64,000 nt of DNA from Theropithecus gelada. Taxonomy: Eukaryota > Chordata > Mammalia > Primates > Cercopithecidae. Where the stretch lies: assembly GCF_003255815.1 (NCBI RefSeq), contig NC_037673.1:86661856-86725855 (forward strand). Reading direction: 5' to 3'. The notes beneath the pieces were generated by a model. That model did no database searches and was not told the origin of the DNA. It saw only the letters and a list, made by a program, of their open reading frames with translations. A program made the position numbers and the translations under genes. How positions within the stretch are numbered: position 1 is the stretch's first letter; every line of letters starts with the position of its first letter. This document shows positions 11,946-24,172 of this stretch, piece after piece.

Positions 11946-12049
11946 ATACTCCAATGGTTTTAAAGCATCGTGATTTTAGGGCCATTAAAGTGTTTCAAAT
12001 GTACAAAATGTACAAATCTTTGAAATACAGGATACATTGTAACTTTTAA

Positions 12050-12536
12050 AGTAAAGGTATATTCACAGTAGGCAAAAGGTGGAAGCACCCCAAGTATTCA
12101 TGGACAGGTGAACGAATAAACAAAATATAGTCTATACATATCATGGAAGAGTATGCAACCTTAAAAAGGATGGAAATTCTGACTTATGCAACAATACGGA
12201 TGAACTTTGAAGATGCACCAAGTGAAATAAGTCCATCGCAAAAGGACAATTACTATGATTTCGCTTATATGAGATACCCAGAATAGTGAAATTCACAGAA
12301 ACAGAAAACAGTAACAGTGGTTGTCAGGGGCTAGAGGGAGGGGAAAATGGGGAGTTACTGTTTAATGGTTGTGGAGTTTCAGTTAGGAAAGATGAAAAAG
12401 TTCTGGAGATGAAGGGATGGTGATGGTTGTACAAAGATGTGAGTGTACGTGGACTTAATGTCACAGAACTGTACATTTGGAAGGACTGAAATGGTTTTAT
12501 ATTACATACATTTTACCACAGTTTAAAAAAAAAAAA
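12050..12536 (+). mobile_element. L1M 3' end
   Basis: Contains 'gcttatatgagatacccaga', 'ggttgtcaggggctagaggg', 'aaagttctggagatgaaggg' and ends 'attttaccacagttt' plus poly(A). These are diagnostic of L1MB/L1MC-type 3' UTRs. Confidence 0.8.
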
Positions 12537-13555
12537 TTGAAACTAGTCCAGACAATAAGTATTTCGTATTTCAAACTCGGGTCCAAGTGAGTAATCAAAA
12601 GCATAGCCCCAAACAAAACAAACGCAAACAAAAACAGTAAATAGCTAAGTGAGTCGGAAGAAGCTGTTTCTGTTTGGATCAATTTATGCTGGGCACAAAC
12701 ACTTTCAAAGCTGATGAACAGGACTCACTGTCTTCCCATTTGGCTTTCAGGCCTCAGAGTGGCTTACAGTTCTTCTCAAACTCAAGAGCCTATCCTCCCA
12801 CCAAACAGCCTTACTTCATAATGTAACTTCTCAAAGATAAAAATATACAGACAGCACATGATTTTAACTCAAAAAGAGCATAACGTTAACAATAAATCAG
12901 AAGAAACACAAACACTGTAAGATAAATATAACTATAACATGCTATATGGATTGGAAATGGTGAATTACACTAATTATTACTCCAACACAAGTCCAGCATT
13001 TTCCTTGGAGATGTGAGCAAGATTTTGGAATACATAAAGTTCCGTTTAAAAAAAAAAAAAAGTAAAGTACATAAAAAGTGTAGAAAAGCCCTGTATCAGA
13101 AATATGTGTAGTATGAGCTCATTTTTAATTCAAGAATAGATTGTCCCCGAACATAGAAAACGAAAGAGATGTCCTAGAGACCGTTCTAATTTCATGTTAT
13201 AATAATCATTAGAATCATTATTTAACTGAGGAGTAAATGTTAACTTTTCTAACAGAGCAAATAAAATTGATTGCAAGGTGTTTATTAAGGCTCTATAATA
13301 TGTGTCAAATTGCTTAAGACACAGATGTTGCCTTGCCCTCTGAGAAAATAAAAACACAGACTACAGGCAGTGTAAGAATAAATAGAAACTAAGTAGGTAA
13401 TAAAGAGGTGAGATTGGGCATATACATTGTTTAAAGATCAAAGTTTAAGTGAACTCTGTGGCAGCCAGTGAACTATAGTTGGGTTTATACTGTGATAAAA
13501 TAAATAAAAGCAGGCTGAAAGGTAAATGATCACTCATATAACAAATATTTATATA
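12537..13555. other. Unique DNA, no gene seen
   Basis: AT-rich. No repeat or gene recognised beyond short A runs (e.g. near 13048). Confidence 0.55.
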
Positions 13556-13864
13556 GGCCAGGCATGGTAGCTCATGCCTGTAATCCCAGTACTTTGGGAG
13601 GCCGAGGTGGGTGGATCACTCCTGAAGTCAGGAGTTCGAGACCAGCCTAGCCAACATGATGAAACCCCGTCTCTACTAAAAATACAAAATTAACCAGGCC
13701 TGGTGGCATGTGCCTGTAATCCCAGCTACTCAGGAGGCTGAGGCAGGAGTATCACTTGAACCCAGGAGGTAGAGTTTGCAGTGAGCCAACATCACACCAT
13801 TGCACTTCAACTTGGGCAACAGGAGCAAAGCTCCATCTCCAAAAAAAAACAAACAAACAAAAAA
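13556..13864 (+). mobile_element. Alu SINE (AluS-like)
   Basis: Complete dimer starting 'ggccaggcatggtagctcat'. The tail is an A run with (CAAA) units. Confidence 0.95.
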
Positions 13865-14315
13865 TTGTATAAAAACATAAAAAGCCAATCCACAAAGATG
13901 CTTAATCTCTTCAGATCACTGTGTCCTTTTTTTATGTTTATGTTTTAAATACTCAGTGCAGTCAACATTTCATCTTGAAGGACAGAGCTTGTTTGACCAC
14001 ATCATACTTCTCTTATAAGGCTCAAATATCAGCAGTCCCCACTGAGAATTTCAAAAGAAGCTTTCTTGAAAGTCACTTAACTTTGCTGGTTGATTTTTGT
14101 TGTTTACCTAGTGAAATACAGTCATGTATGGCTTTATGACAGGGATACATTCAGAGAAATGCTTCATTAGGTGATTTCATCATTGTGTGAACATCATAGA
14201 GTGTACTTAGACCTAGATGATATAGCCTATTACACACCTAAGCTGTATGGTATAATATATTCTGTTGCTCCCAGGTTAGAAACCCGTACATCATGTTGTG
14301 TTGAATACTGTAGGC

Positions 14316-14669
14316 CAGGGGTTCCCAGTCCCTGGGTTGTGGACCGGTAGAGTTTGTGGTCTGTTAGGAACCAGGCCACACAGCAGGAGATGAGCGAGGG
14401 ACCAGGAAGCATTACTGCCTGAGTTCTGCCTCCTGTCAGATCAGCTGCCGCATCAGATTCTCATAGCAGTGCGAATGTGGTTGTGAAGTGTGCACATGAG
14501 GGATCTAGGTGTGAGCTCCTTAGGAGAATCTAAAGCCTAATGATCTGAGATAGAACAGTTCCATCCCGAAACTGTCCTCCCCATCCCAGCCCTCCCCCGT
14601 TGCCCTCATCAGTGGAAAAATTGTCTTCCACAAAAGGGTCCCTGGTGCCAAAAAGATTGGGGGCCGCTG
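14316..14669. mobile_element. hAT-type DNA element with 8-bp duplication
   Basis: Starts 'caggggttcccagtccctgg' and ends 'ttgggggccgctg'. Flanked by ctgtaggc (14308-14315) and ctataggc (14670-14677), an 8-bp target duplication with one mismatch, the hAT hallmark. No transposase is encoded. I do not recall its family name with confidence. Confidence 0.85.
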
Positions 14670-15314
14670 CTATAGGCAATTGTAACACAATGGTATTTGT
14701 GTATCTAAACATGTATAAACATAGAAAATGTATAATGAAACGTGGAATAAAAGATTAAAAAAAAAAAAAAGCAATACCTATATAGGGCATTCACCATGAA
14801 TGGAGCTTGTAGGCCTGGAAGTTGCTCTTGGGTGAGTCATTGAGTCAGTGGTGAGTGAATGTGAAGGCCTAGGACATTACTTTACACTATTGCAGATTAT
14901 AACCACTCTATACTTATGCTACACTAAAGTTATTTAAAAATTTTTTTCTTTAATAATAAATTAGCTTACTGTAACTTTTTTACTTCACAAACTTTCATTT
15001 TTTAAACTTTTTGACTCTTTTGTAATAACATTTAGCTTAAAATGAGAACATTTAGCTTAAAATTTTTTTTCTTTATATCCCCATTTGTAGCCACTTTCTG
15101 GTAATTTCTCTTTTTTTTGTACTTTTTAAACTTTTTTGTTAAAAATGAAGACACAAACACACACATTGGTCTAGACGTACACAGAGTCAGGAATACCAAT
15201 ACCACTGTCCACTACCTCCACATCTTGTCCAATGAAGACATCGGAATGTCTTCAGGGGCAGTAATACACATGGAGCTGTCATGTCCTATGACAACAATGT
15301 CTTCTTCTGGAATC

Positions 15315-17625
15315 CAGGCATACTTCAGATATACCACAGTGCCAATATCAAAATAAAGTGCGTCACACACTTTTTTTGGTTTCCCAGTGCATATGAAAGT
15401 TGTCTTCACACTATACTGTAGTCTATTAAGTGTGCAATTGCATTATGTCTAAAAAAAAGTACGTACCTTAATTCAAAAATACATTGTTTCTAAAAATGCT
15501 AATGATCATCTGAGTCTTCAGAGAATTATAATCTTTTTGCTGAAAGGTCTTGCCTCAATGTTGATTGCTGCTCACTGGTCAGGGTGGTGGTTGCTGAAGG
15601 TTGAGGTGGCTGTGACAGTTTCCTAAAATAAGACAATAGGGTTTGCTGTATCAATTGACTCTTCCTTTCACAAAAGAGTTGTCTGTAGCATGTAATGCTG
15701 TTTGACAGCATTTTACCCACAGTAGGACTTCTTTCACAACTTGACTCAATCCTCTCAAAGCTATTGCTTTGTCAACTAAATTTACCTAATATCCTTCATT
15801 GTGATTTCAGCAATGTTCACAGTCAGGAGTAGATTCCATTTCAAGAAACCCACTTTCTTTGCTCATCAACAAGAAGTAACTCCTCAGGTGTTCAAGTTTT
15901 ATCATGAGATTGCAGCAATTCAGTGACGTCTTCAGGTATTCTAGTTCTCATCCTGTTTTCATCACATATGCAATTATTTCCTCCATTGAAGTCTTGAACC
16001 CCTCGAAGTCATCCATGAAGGTTAGAATCAACTTCTTCCAAACTCCTGTTAATGTTGATATTTTGACCTCTTCTCATGAATTACAAATGTTCTTAATAGC
16101 ATCTAGAATGGTGAATACTTTCTAGAAGGTTTCAATTGACATTGCCCAGATCCTTTAGAGGAATTACTATCTATGGCAGCTATAGCCTTATGGAATGCAT
16201 TTCTTAGCTAATAATACTTGAAATTCAAAATTACTCCTTGATCCATGAGCTGCAGGGTGGATGTTGTGTTACCAGGCAAGAAAAGAACGTTAATCGCCTT
16301 GTATATCTTCAGAAGAGCTCTTGGGCGAACAGGTGCATTTTCAATGAACAGTAATATTTTGAAAGGAATCTTTTTTTCTGAGCAATAGGTCTCAATACTG
16401 GGCCTAAAATATTCAGTAAACCATGCTGCAAACATATTTGCTATCATCCATGCTTTCTTGTTTCATTTATAGATCACAGGCAGAGTAGATTCCGTATAAT
16501 TCTTAAGGGCCCTAGGATTTTCAGAATGGTAAATGAGCATTGGTTTCAACTTAAAGTCACCAGCTACACTAACAAGAGACTCTGCTTGTCCACTGAAGCT
16601 TTGAAACTAGGCATTGACTTCTCTCTAACCATGAAAGCCCTGGATGGCACCTTCTTCCAATAGAAAGCTATTTCATCTAAACTGAAAATCTATTTTTGAG
16701 TGTAGCCACCTTTATCAATTATCTTAGCTAGATCTTCTGGATAACTCGCTACAGCTTCTTCAGCAGCACTTGCTGCTTCACCTTGCACTTTTATATTCTG
16801 GAGATGGCTACTTTCCTTAAACTTCATGAACCAACTTCTGCTAGCTTCACACTTTTCTTCTGCAGCTTCTTCACCTCTCTCAGCTTCGTAAATAGAAGAG
16901 AGTTGCGTCTTAGCTCTAGATGAGGCTTTGGTTTAAGGGACTATTGTGGCTGGTCTGATCTTTTATCTGGACCACTAAAGCTTTCTTTATATCGGCAACA
17001 GGGCTGTTTCATTTTCTTATCATTCATGTTCACTGGAGTAGCACTTTTAATTTCCTGCAAGGAATTTTCCTTTGTATTCACAGTTTGTTTGGCTTATACC
17101 ACCCAGCTTTTGGACCATCTCAGCTTCTGACATGCCTTCCTCACTAAGTTTAATCATCTATAGCTTTGATTTAGAGTAAGAGATATGAGACACCTCCCTT
17201 CCCTTGAACATTTGGAAGCCACTGTAGGGTTACTAATTGGCCTAATTTTAATATTATTGTGTCTCAGGGAATAGGGAGGCCTGAGGAGAGGAAGAGAGAA
17301 AGGGAAACAGCCAGTGAGTGGAGTAGTCAGAACACATACAACATTTATCAGCTGTTTGCTGTCTTCTGTGGATGCAGTTTGTGGCACCCAGAACAATTAT
17401 GACATTAACGTCAAAAATAAAGAATATTATAATAATAATGAAAAAGTTTGAAATATTGCAAGAATTGCCAAAATGTAGCAGAGACATAAAGTGAACACAT
17501 GCTATTGAAAAAAATGGCACCAATAGACTTTATCAGTGCAGGGTTGATACAAATCTTCAATTTGGAAAAAATGCATTATCTTCAAAGCATAATAAACCAA
17601 AGTGCGATAAAACAAGATGTGCATG
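15315..17625 (-). mobile_element. Nearly full-length Tigger1 (pogo-like) transposon
   Basis: The left terminus reads 'caggcatacttcagat'; the right terminus reads 'gcgataaaacaagatgtgca', the diverged reverse complement of the Tigger1 start. 2311 bp compares with about 2.4 kb for an intact element. The TA target is kept on the right and degraded to TC on the left. It lies inside the Tigger3-like element. Confidence 0.9.
15526..17170 (-). pseudogene. Tigger1 transposase pseudogene (pogo/DDE family)
   Basis: Decayed gene for a CENP-B/pogo-like transposase, which in an intact element binds the terminal repeats and cuts by a DDE/D nuclease. Near 17030-17170 is the N-terminal helix-turn-helix region (conceptual 'LSEEGMSEAEMVQKLGG'). 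The nuclease core is open at 16208-16447 (conceptual 'LLFIENAPVRPRAL'); the family motif has Asp where this copy has Glu (codon 16340-16342), so a catalytic acid is altered. The C-terminal end is open at 15526-15720. Stops and frameshifts separate these pieces, so it is inactive. Confidence 0.88.
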
Positions 17626-17997
17626 TACCATCTGAAGGACCTACCTGAGGCTGTTTTGTAGACTATTTTTTGTAAGTAAAATTACACTGTAAAATAATGA
17701 TTCAACATACATTATAGTAAATATATCAACCAGTAGCATAATCATTCATTACCATTATCAAGTATTATGTACTGTACAAAATCGTATGTGCTATACTTTT
17801 ATGTGACTAGCCACACAGGTTTGTTTACACAAGCGTCACTACAAACACATGAGTAATGAATGCAGTGTGCTATGACATTATGACGGCTATGATGGCATGG
17901 CACTAGGTGAGAGTAATGTTTCAGCTCCATTAGAATCTTACGGAAGTTTATGTGCTCCATTGTTGACCAAGATGTCATGATGCAGTGCATGACTATA

Positions 17998-18559
17998 TGT
18001 TATCTGTAGAAATGAGATTGTTTGGGGTCAATTAAGGCTACTATACCATTATGTTTTTTAGAACTGTAGAAATCTAAATTAACTAGTATTTCTACAGGAC
18101 TTTTTCACAGATATTTTCTCATAATAACCCAATTCTTTTAAAGAAAATAAGAAATGGCTTGTTTTCATCACCATTAATCTACAAAACAAAGAAAGAAATA
18201 AAAATACAGTTGGTTTATACTTCAGATACATATCTTTGGTGATTTTCATAGAATCAAAGAAAATGTGGCCTCAAAAACAATCATTTTAACATTAATTTTC
18301 CCAAATTAAGCTCCCTTAATAATTTTTGAAATTGTGTTTATTTTCGGTTGAGTGGGGTATATTCAGTAAATCAATTTGCAATGCATTTCTTGCATCTACA
18401 TCTCTCTTGCTGGTATTTCTCCTCTCACAGAATGTTTAGCACAGAAGACACTTCCTCCATTGGACCCTGGCTTAGAAATGGGTGCATTTCAGAACCAAAG
18501 TAGGATAAGCTGCCAAAATGTTTCTGAGCAATGGAAAAAGAGTCCTTCTGTGTCCCTCA
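17998..18559. other. Unique AT-rich DNA
   Basis: No gene, RNA or clear repeat seen. Confidence 0.5.
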
Positions 18560-18866
18560 CAGCTCATTAAAGAGTTTGCCCCACCATTATCCCCAGGCTT
18601 TTCCATCTTCAATATCTTCCCCTTAATCACACCCATTTCTAATCTTGGTGGACAATTGCAAATGTTTCTTCTCAAGAGAATCTTTCCTCCATCCTGCATT
18701 TTTTGCTATCTCTAGCCATTTTGGAAAATTTCTTGAAAGAAGACATTTCCACATCTGTGCCTTCTTCTCATTCACCATAATCTGGCCTCCACTCCCACTC
18801 TTCTACTAGACTTTTCCAAAAGGTCTCCAGGGACTTCTATAGGAATAAGTATAGAAGCCTCTTCTG

Positions 18867-19167
18867 GGCCAGGTGCATTGGCTCACACCTGTAATCTCAA
18901 CATTCTGGGAGGCCAAGCTGGGTGGATCACCTGAGGTCAGGAGTTTAAGACCAGCCTGGCCAACATGGTGAAACTCTATCTCTTCTAAAACTACAAAAAT
19001 TAGCTGGGTATGGTGGCGCACACCTGTAACCCTAGCTACCTGGAAAGCTGAGGCAGGAGAATCGTTTGAACCCGGGAGGCAGAGGTTGCAGTGAGCCGAG
19101 ATCACACCACTGCACTCCAGCCTGGGTGACAGAGTGAGACTCCATCTCAAAACAAACAAATAAAAAA
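18867..19167 (+). mobile_element. Alu SINE (AluS-like)
   Basis: Complete dimer from 'ggccaggtgcattggctcac' to a (CAAA)n tail. The 117-codon antisense ORF at 18806-19159 is just this Alu. Confidence 0.95.
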
Positions 19168-19523
19168 TGCTCCATGGCAGGGTTTCAGGTGCCTGCTAAG
19201 ACTGTGCTGTTCTGGATGCCAAGCCTTGCTTTGGTGCTATTTTCTTCCTACTTTTGTCTCTCCTTTTATTTAATTGGGTGTCGAAATGTAAGAGGCCTCT
19301 AAGCTTACTTACTTAGCGCTCCTTTTACCTAGGCTAATCTCTCTTGCTTTCATTCAGGCTTCTACTGGGACTGCTGTACACTGATAGCACTCCACAATTT
19401 ATCCTTCCCTTTTTTGATCTGTGAGAGTCTGAGCATTTCATTTTTTCCAAATGAAAGCTCAACATTTCCACTCAGATGAGCCTCAGTTACCTCAGAATCA
19501 GCATTCCAAAAACGAAACTTTTA

Positions 19524-19690
19524 TCTCTTTTTTGTAGAGACAGGGTCTTGCTCTGTCTTCACCCAGGCTAGAGTGCAGTGGCATGATCATAGCTCATGGC
19601 AGCCTTTAAACTCCGGGGCTCAAGCAAGCCTCCCGCCCCAGCCTCCAGAGCAGCTGGGACCATAGGCGTACACCACCCTGTTCAGCTAGC
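19524..19690 (-). mobile_element. Free left Alu monomer (FLAM-like)
   Basis: Poly(T)-type 'tttttgtagagacagggtct' followed by one monomer ('ggctagagtgcagtggcatg') and stops near 'ccctgttcagcta'. No right monomer. Confidence 0.75.
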
Positions 19691-20760
19691 AACCTTTTCT
19701 TTCTTCTGCAAATTTTTCTTCTTCCTATGCCTTGGGCCCTTCTTGGGTGAGTAGCAACATCATCTCCCGACTCACACAAAATAAAGAACTGAAGTAAGCT
19801 CTGACGTTTGTTCCCACCTAAGCCCCCTCTTTAAATTGCTTAGTCTGTTTGTGAATTCATCTCCTCTTCTCTCTTTCCTCTGACTCTGCCCTTGCTCAGG
19901 CTATCATCATCAATGCTCTGGATGATACTGGTAGCTCCGAACATGTCCCCTCACTTCCAATCTTTCCTAATAGAGCACATCCTGATCCATACACAATGAG
20001 AGTTTTATCTCTTAGCAATGATAAAATAGAATTCCTTGGAAAACATCACAAAACATTTTTGGTAGAAAAAAACAAACACTGCTATGTTAAGAGACTACAT
20101 AAACCCTAATCTGTATTCCGCATGATTTTTCACCAGAGGAATATTTCTGAAGTAAAAATATGTTCCATTACTCCCCTGCTGAAAACTCCAGAATAGCACT
20201 TTGCTGTCTTCAGAATCAAGATAGGGAAAAAAAGGGTCTGATTTTCCACTCCCACGTTACTCCATCTATGCTAATTTGTGTTAGAGATAACTATGCTCTG
20301 TAATAACTCTGGGCTTCGGACGTTCAGTTTTTTTCTGCCCAGAATGCCCACTTCCCATCCGGTCAGCTGTCTGTTCATCCTTCATTATTCAGTTCCTCTT
20401 TACCTCTCGAGACTCAGTATCTCACCCTTCTCCTCAATGCTGACTCACTCACACCATGTCCACATTGAACCCCCTCCTAAACTTCTTTTAATGTTTTAAA
20501 ATTGCTCTTTCTTGCCTGGGGAGCCTTTGTACACACATTTCTCTCTGTCTCGAATACTCCTCCCTGCTTACCTTGCCTGACACTTACCTAATCTTCAGAA
20601 TTCACTTCAAATGTCATTTCCTCTGTCTCTGACTCCTCAAGCTGTCCTCTGTACAGGGACCAGAGCGTGCTTGATCACTTTCAAAGCACTGTACTGTATG
20701 GTGGTTTTTTAAAAATCTATTTTCCTATTTGATTTTGAGCATGGCATGTTAATTAGGGTA

Positions 20761-21140
20761 ATGCTACTTATTGCAGGAGACAAACTCCTACGTCTGAGTA
20801 GCTTAATATAATGGAGGTTTCTTTCTTTCCCATAGAAAGTCCAAACAGATGTTCCTAATTGTCAGGTGGCTCTACTCCAAGCATGAGTCAGGGTCCTAAA
20901 TTCCATCCTGTGGCTCAGCCAGTTTCAATACATGTTCACTTTGAAAAAGAAGCTTTATGGGCCAAGCCTGCTGGTGCCTCACATGATCACTGCCCATAAG
21001 TCACATGGCCACACCCAATTATAAGAGAGACTGGAAAAAGTAGTTAAGCTGTGCACCTAGGAAGAAGAGGAAATACTATGATATACAGGCATCTAGTCTC
21101 TGCTGGAGCTAGGTTCTGCTTTTTCTCTGTCTATCGCCAA
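20761..21140 (-). mobile_element. Degraded LTR-like repeat, unnamed
   Basis: Phrases like 'agtagcttaatataatggag' and 'gtcacatggccacacccaat' resemble a widespread medium-reiteration LTR class seen in reverse. I cannot assign the family or exact ends. Confidence 0.4.
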
Positions 21141-21418
21141 TACCTGTCATGGACCTGACCCATATTTATTGAACAAATGAGTGAATGAAAAGCAATAGAT
21201 CTTATATTTTAATTCAGCATTTTCAGTAGCTTTTAAAGAGCACTTAGACTCCCCAAATCCACTTAAAAAAAAAAAAAAAAAAAGTCTTCTCTTTTTTCTA
21301 CACCCAATGAACTAAAAATAGGTTTTTAAAGGAAGAAATATAAAACAAGTTGTAATTGGTGGCATGTACTACCATAGCAAAAGTCCTTATTCAAGTGACT
21401 GACACGGAAAAATCACCC

Positions 21419-21779
21419 TGATGTGGTTTGGCTCTGTGTCCCCCTCAAATTTCATTTCGAATTGTAATCCCCACATGTTGGAGGAGGGGTCTGGTGGGAG
21501 ACGACTGGATCATGGGGGTGGATTTCTTCTTTGCTATTCTCATGATGGTGAGTTCTCATGAGATCTGATGGTTTAAAAGTGTGGCACTTCCCTTTGCTCT
21601 GTCTCCTCCTGCCACCATGTAAGATATGCCTTGCTTCCCCTTCACCTTCTGCCGTGATTGTGAGTTTCCTGAGGCCTCCCCAGCCATGCAGAACTGTGAG
21701 TCAATTAAACCTCTTTTGTTTGTAAATTACCCAGTCTGGGAGTAGTATCTTTATAGTAGTGTGAGAACATATTAAAACA
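21419..21779 (+). mobile_element. MST-type solo LTR (MaLR)
   Basis: Starts 'tgatgtggtttggctctg' and ends 'attaaaaca'. Inside: 'ctcatgagatctgatggttt', 'gaggcctccccagccatg', the 'tcaattaaacctctttt' poly(A)-signal region and 'aaattacccagtctggg'. Flanked by a perfect 5-bp duplication CACCC (21414-21418 and 21780-21784), so the provirus was lost by LTR-LTR recombination. Confidence 0.92.
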
Positions 21780-21811
21780 CACCCCTCCGGAAATTTAATA
21801 ATGATGGTAGT

Positions 21812-22272
21812 TGTATTTGTTTCCTAGGGCTACTGTAACAAAGTCCCACAAAGTAGGTGGCTTAAGTAGGAGAAATTCATTGTCCCACAGTTCCAGAGGC
21901 TGGAAGTCCAAGATTAAGATGTCAGCAGGATTGGTTCCTTCTGAGGGATGTGAGGGAGAATCTGTCCCATGCCTCTCCCCTAGCTTCTGACGGTTTTCTG
22001 GCAATCTTTGGTGTTCCTTGGCTTCTGCAATATCACCCCAATCTCTGCCTTCATGTTCATATGGCATTCCCCCTATGTGCATATCTGTATGCAAATTTCC
22101 CCTGTTATAAAGACATCAGTCATATTGGATCCAGGCCTACTCTACTCCAGTAGGTCCTCATCTTAGCCAATTACATCTGCAACAACCCTATTTCCAAATA
22201 AGGTCACATTCTGAAATGCTATGGATGAGGACTCCAGCATGTGAATTTTTAAGGGACAGAACTCCACCTACA
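21812..22272 (-). mobile_element. MLT1-like LTR, reverse orientation
   Basis: Plus-strand reading 'gtttcctagggctactgtaa', 'cccacagttccagaggctgg', 'acatctgcaacaaccctatt' and 'tccaaataaggtcacattct' is the reverse of the common MLT1-like LTR. It lies only ~30 bp downstream of the MST LTR, facing it. Confidence 0.75.
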
Positions 22273-23363
22273 GAGAGGGGGTTTATGAAGCTCAGATGTG
22301 TTAGCCTCCCTGTTTGTCCTTACTTTGCGGTAAAGCTTAAAAAGAATCTTGTCATCCAAATTAGACTTTTTTCTGCCAAAGGGCAGCATTCTGACTGAAG
22401 AGGAAGGATGGGATGGAAGGCAGCCATGGCATCCGAGGCACGGGCCCCATGTGAAACAACAGTAATACTAAGAATTTACTTTCGTAACTGATAGCTCTTA
22501 GAAGAAGAGGCATATTTGTAACCCCAGTTACAGTACTTCGCTTTGACTGAAAAGTCAATTTCAACTGTTCATTATGAGCACATTCCTTTTCCCTGAAGTT
22601 CCATCAAAATGCAAATACAGACATGTGGGACATGAGGGATCTTCTTGCTTTAACAAACACATATGCAAAGTGATTTCTAGCAATTAAAACGGTGGCTTCA
22701 ATAGTCATCTGATCTCTCACATTATCTTTCCCTTGAATCATAAATATAGTCATCAGAGAGCCTTCAAAGACATTAATTGGAGCAAACGATGTATTTTCTC
22801 ATTTTCTTTAGAGTTTTCCTCAAAAACTTCATAGAAGCATCAAATTAATGAGCTTGAAACAATTGTGGGAATTGTTCAGTCTAAGGATTGACAGGGGTGC
22901 TCAGGAAAGCCCTGAGAGTTCATTCAAGTCCAGAAGGGTAGAGGCAGGTGGGGTGGGTGGGTAGAGTAGTGGGACAATGGGGAGGAGATTGGAAGGAAAG
23001 AAATTCTGGCCAGTTGGCCCACCTGCAGACCAACCCAATCAGGGCACTCTCCTTTCATCTAATGTACATATTGTAGCTTTGTTTGAAGAAAGTATTTCAT
23101 GTTTTATAAAAGTAAGAAAATTTAGACCCAGAGAAATTGTGATTTATTGAAATTCCAGTAGCTAGCCAAGTGAGCAGCAGAGCTGAACGAGAATCAAAGT
23201 TTTCTTCTGTCCGTCCATACACGCTAAGCTACATCTCTCCCAACTTCATACAAATGCAAGAAGGAAAACTCACTACAGGTTCATTTAAGGCAAATATGTT
23301 GTCTGCCTTGATCTGGTGATTTATGACAACTCAATCCATGTCTTCATAAAAATAAGCCATGCC
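22273..23363. other. Unique DNA with one MIR
   Basis: Nothing recognised except MIR at 23100-23210. Confidence 0.5.
23100..23210 (+). mobile_element. MIR SINE core
   Basis: 'gtaagaaaatttagacccag', then 'gccaagtgagcagcagagct', follow the MIR core order (gaggaaactgaggcccagag ... aagtggcagagctgg). Confidence 0.6.
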
Positions 23364-23668
23364 AGCTGGGTGTGGTGGCTCTCGCCTTTAATCCCAGCAC
23401 TTTGGGAGGCCGAGGTGGGCAGATCACAAGGTTAGGAGTTTGAGACCAGCCTGGCCAATATGGTGAAACGCCATCTCTACTGAAAATACAAAAATTAGCC
23501 AGGTGTGGTGGCAGGCGCCTGTAATCCCAGCCACTCGGGAAGCTGAGGCAGGAGAATCGCTTGAACCCGGGGGGCGGAGGGGTAGTGAGCAGAGATCACA
23601 CCATTGCCCTCCAGTCTGGGAGCCTGGGTGATAGAGTGAGACTTTGTCTCAAATAATAATAATAATAA
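23364..23668 (+). mobile_element. Alu SINE
   Basis: Dimer starting 'gctgggtgtggtggctctc'. The tail has become (AAT)n and runs into an ATC-rich microsatellite up to 23692. Confidence 0.95.
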
Positions 23669-23880
23669 ATCATCAGCATCATCATCATCATCCAAGTCTA
23701 AATTGGGGCATTTTTAGCTTAGCCCTTTCAACATAAAATATTTTTATGATATAAGGATGTAACTTTTATATAATGACTACTATATTTCAAGTTGAGCACA
23801 GATCTAGACCTTTATTCCTCACCTGAAATTCTTTTCTTTCAGCTCAATAAAGAGCATCTAATTTTTAAAGGCCCAGTTAG

Positions 23881-24172
23881 GGCCGGGCGTGGAGGCTCAC
23901 ATCTGTCATCCCAGCACTTTGGGAGGTTAAAATGGGTAGATCACTTGAGGCCAGGAGTTTGAGACCAGCCTGACCAACATGGCAAAACTCCATCCTTACT
24001 AAAAATACAAAAATTAACCAGGCGTGGTGGTGCACCCCTGTAATCCCAGCTATTTGGGAGGCTGAGGCACAAGAATGGCTTGAACCCAGGAAGTGGTGAT
24101 GGGGTGAGCAGAGATCAAGCTACTGCACTCCAGCCTGGGTGAACAGAGTGAAACTCTCTCTCTCTCAAAACA
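23881..24172 (+). mobile_element. Alu SINE with 14-bp target duplication
   Basis: Starts 'ggccgggcgtggaggctcac'. Flanked by 'aaaggcccagttag' (23867-23880) and 'aaaggcccaattag' (24173-24186). Confidence 0.96.

Larger units (their letters stand above)
14119..17995. mobile_element. Tigger3-like DNA transposon hosting two other elements
   Basis: The left end starts 'cagtcatgtatggcttta' after TA at 14117-14118. The right end finishes 'gcagtgcatgacta' before TA at 17996-17997, so both inverted termini and the TA duplication are visible. Internal landmarks such as 'aatactgtaggc|aattgtaacac' and 'cttctggaat...ctgaaggacc' run straight through once the hAT element (14316-14669) and Tigger1 (15315-17625) are removed. 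About 1.2 kb of its own sequence remains, so it is an internally deleted, non-autonomous copy. The naming (Tigger3 versus a close relative/MER8) is from memory. Confidence 0.82.
18560..20760 (+). mobile_element. Long diverged L2 LINE segment
   Basis: Plus-strand L2 landmarks in order: 'tttcttgaaagaagaca', 'ataatctggcctccactccc', 'ccaaaaacgaaacttt', 'tccattactcccctgctg', 'cacttcaaatgtcatttcct'. It is interrupted by an Alu (18867) and a free left Alu monomer (19524). It carries part of the L2 ORF2 3' region and 3' UTR, with no open frame. Boundaries are approximate. Confidence 0.65.

Noticed and set aside
18806..19159. 117-codon minus-strand ORF
   Set aside because: Antisense Alu translation (LSPRLECSG...-type), as are those at 28451, 29078, 44564, 51509 and others.
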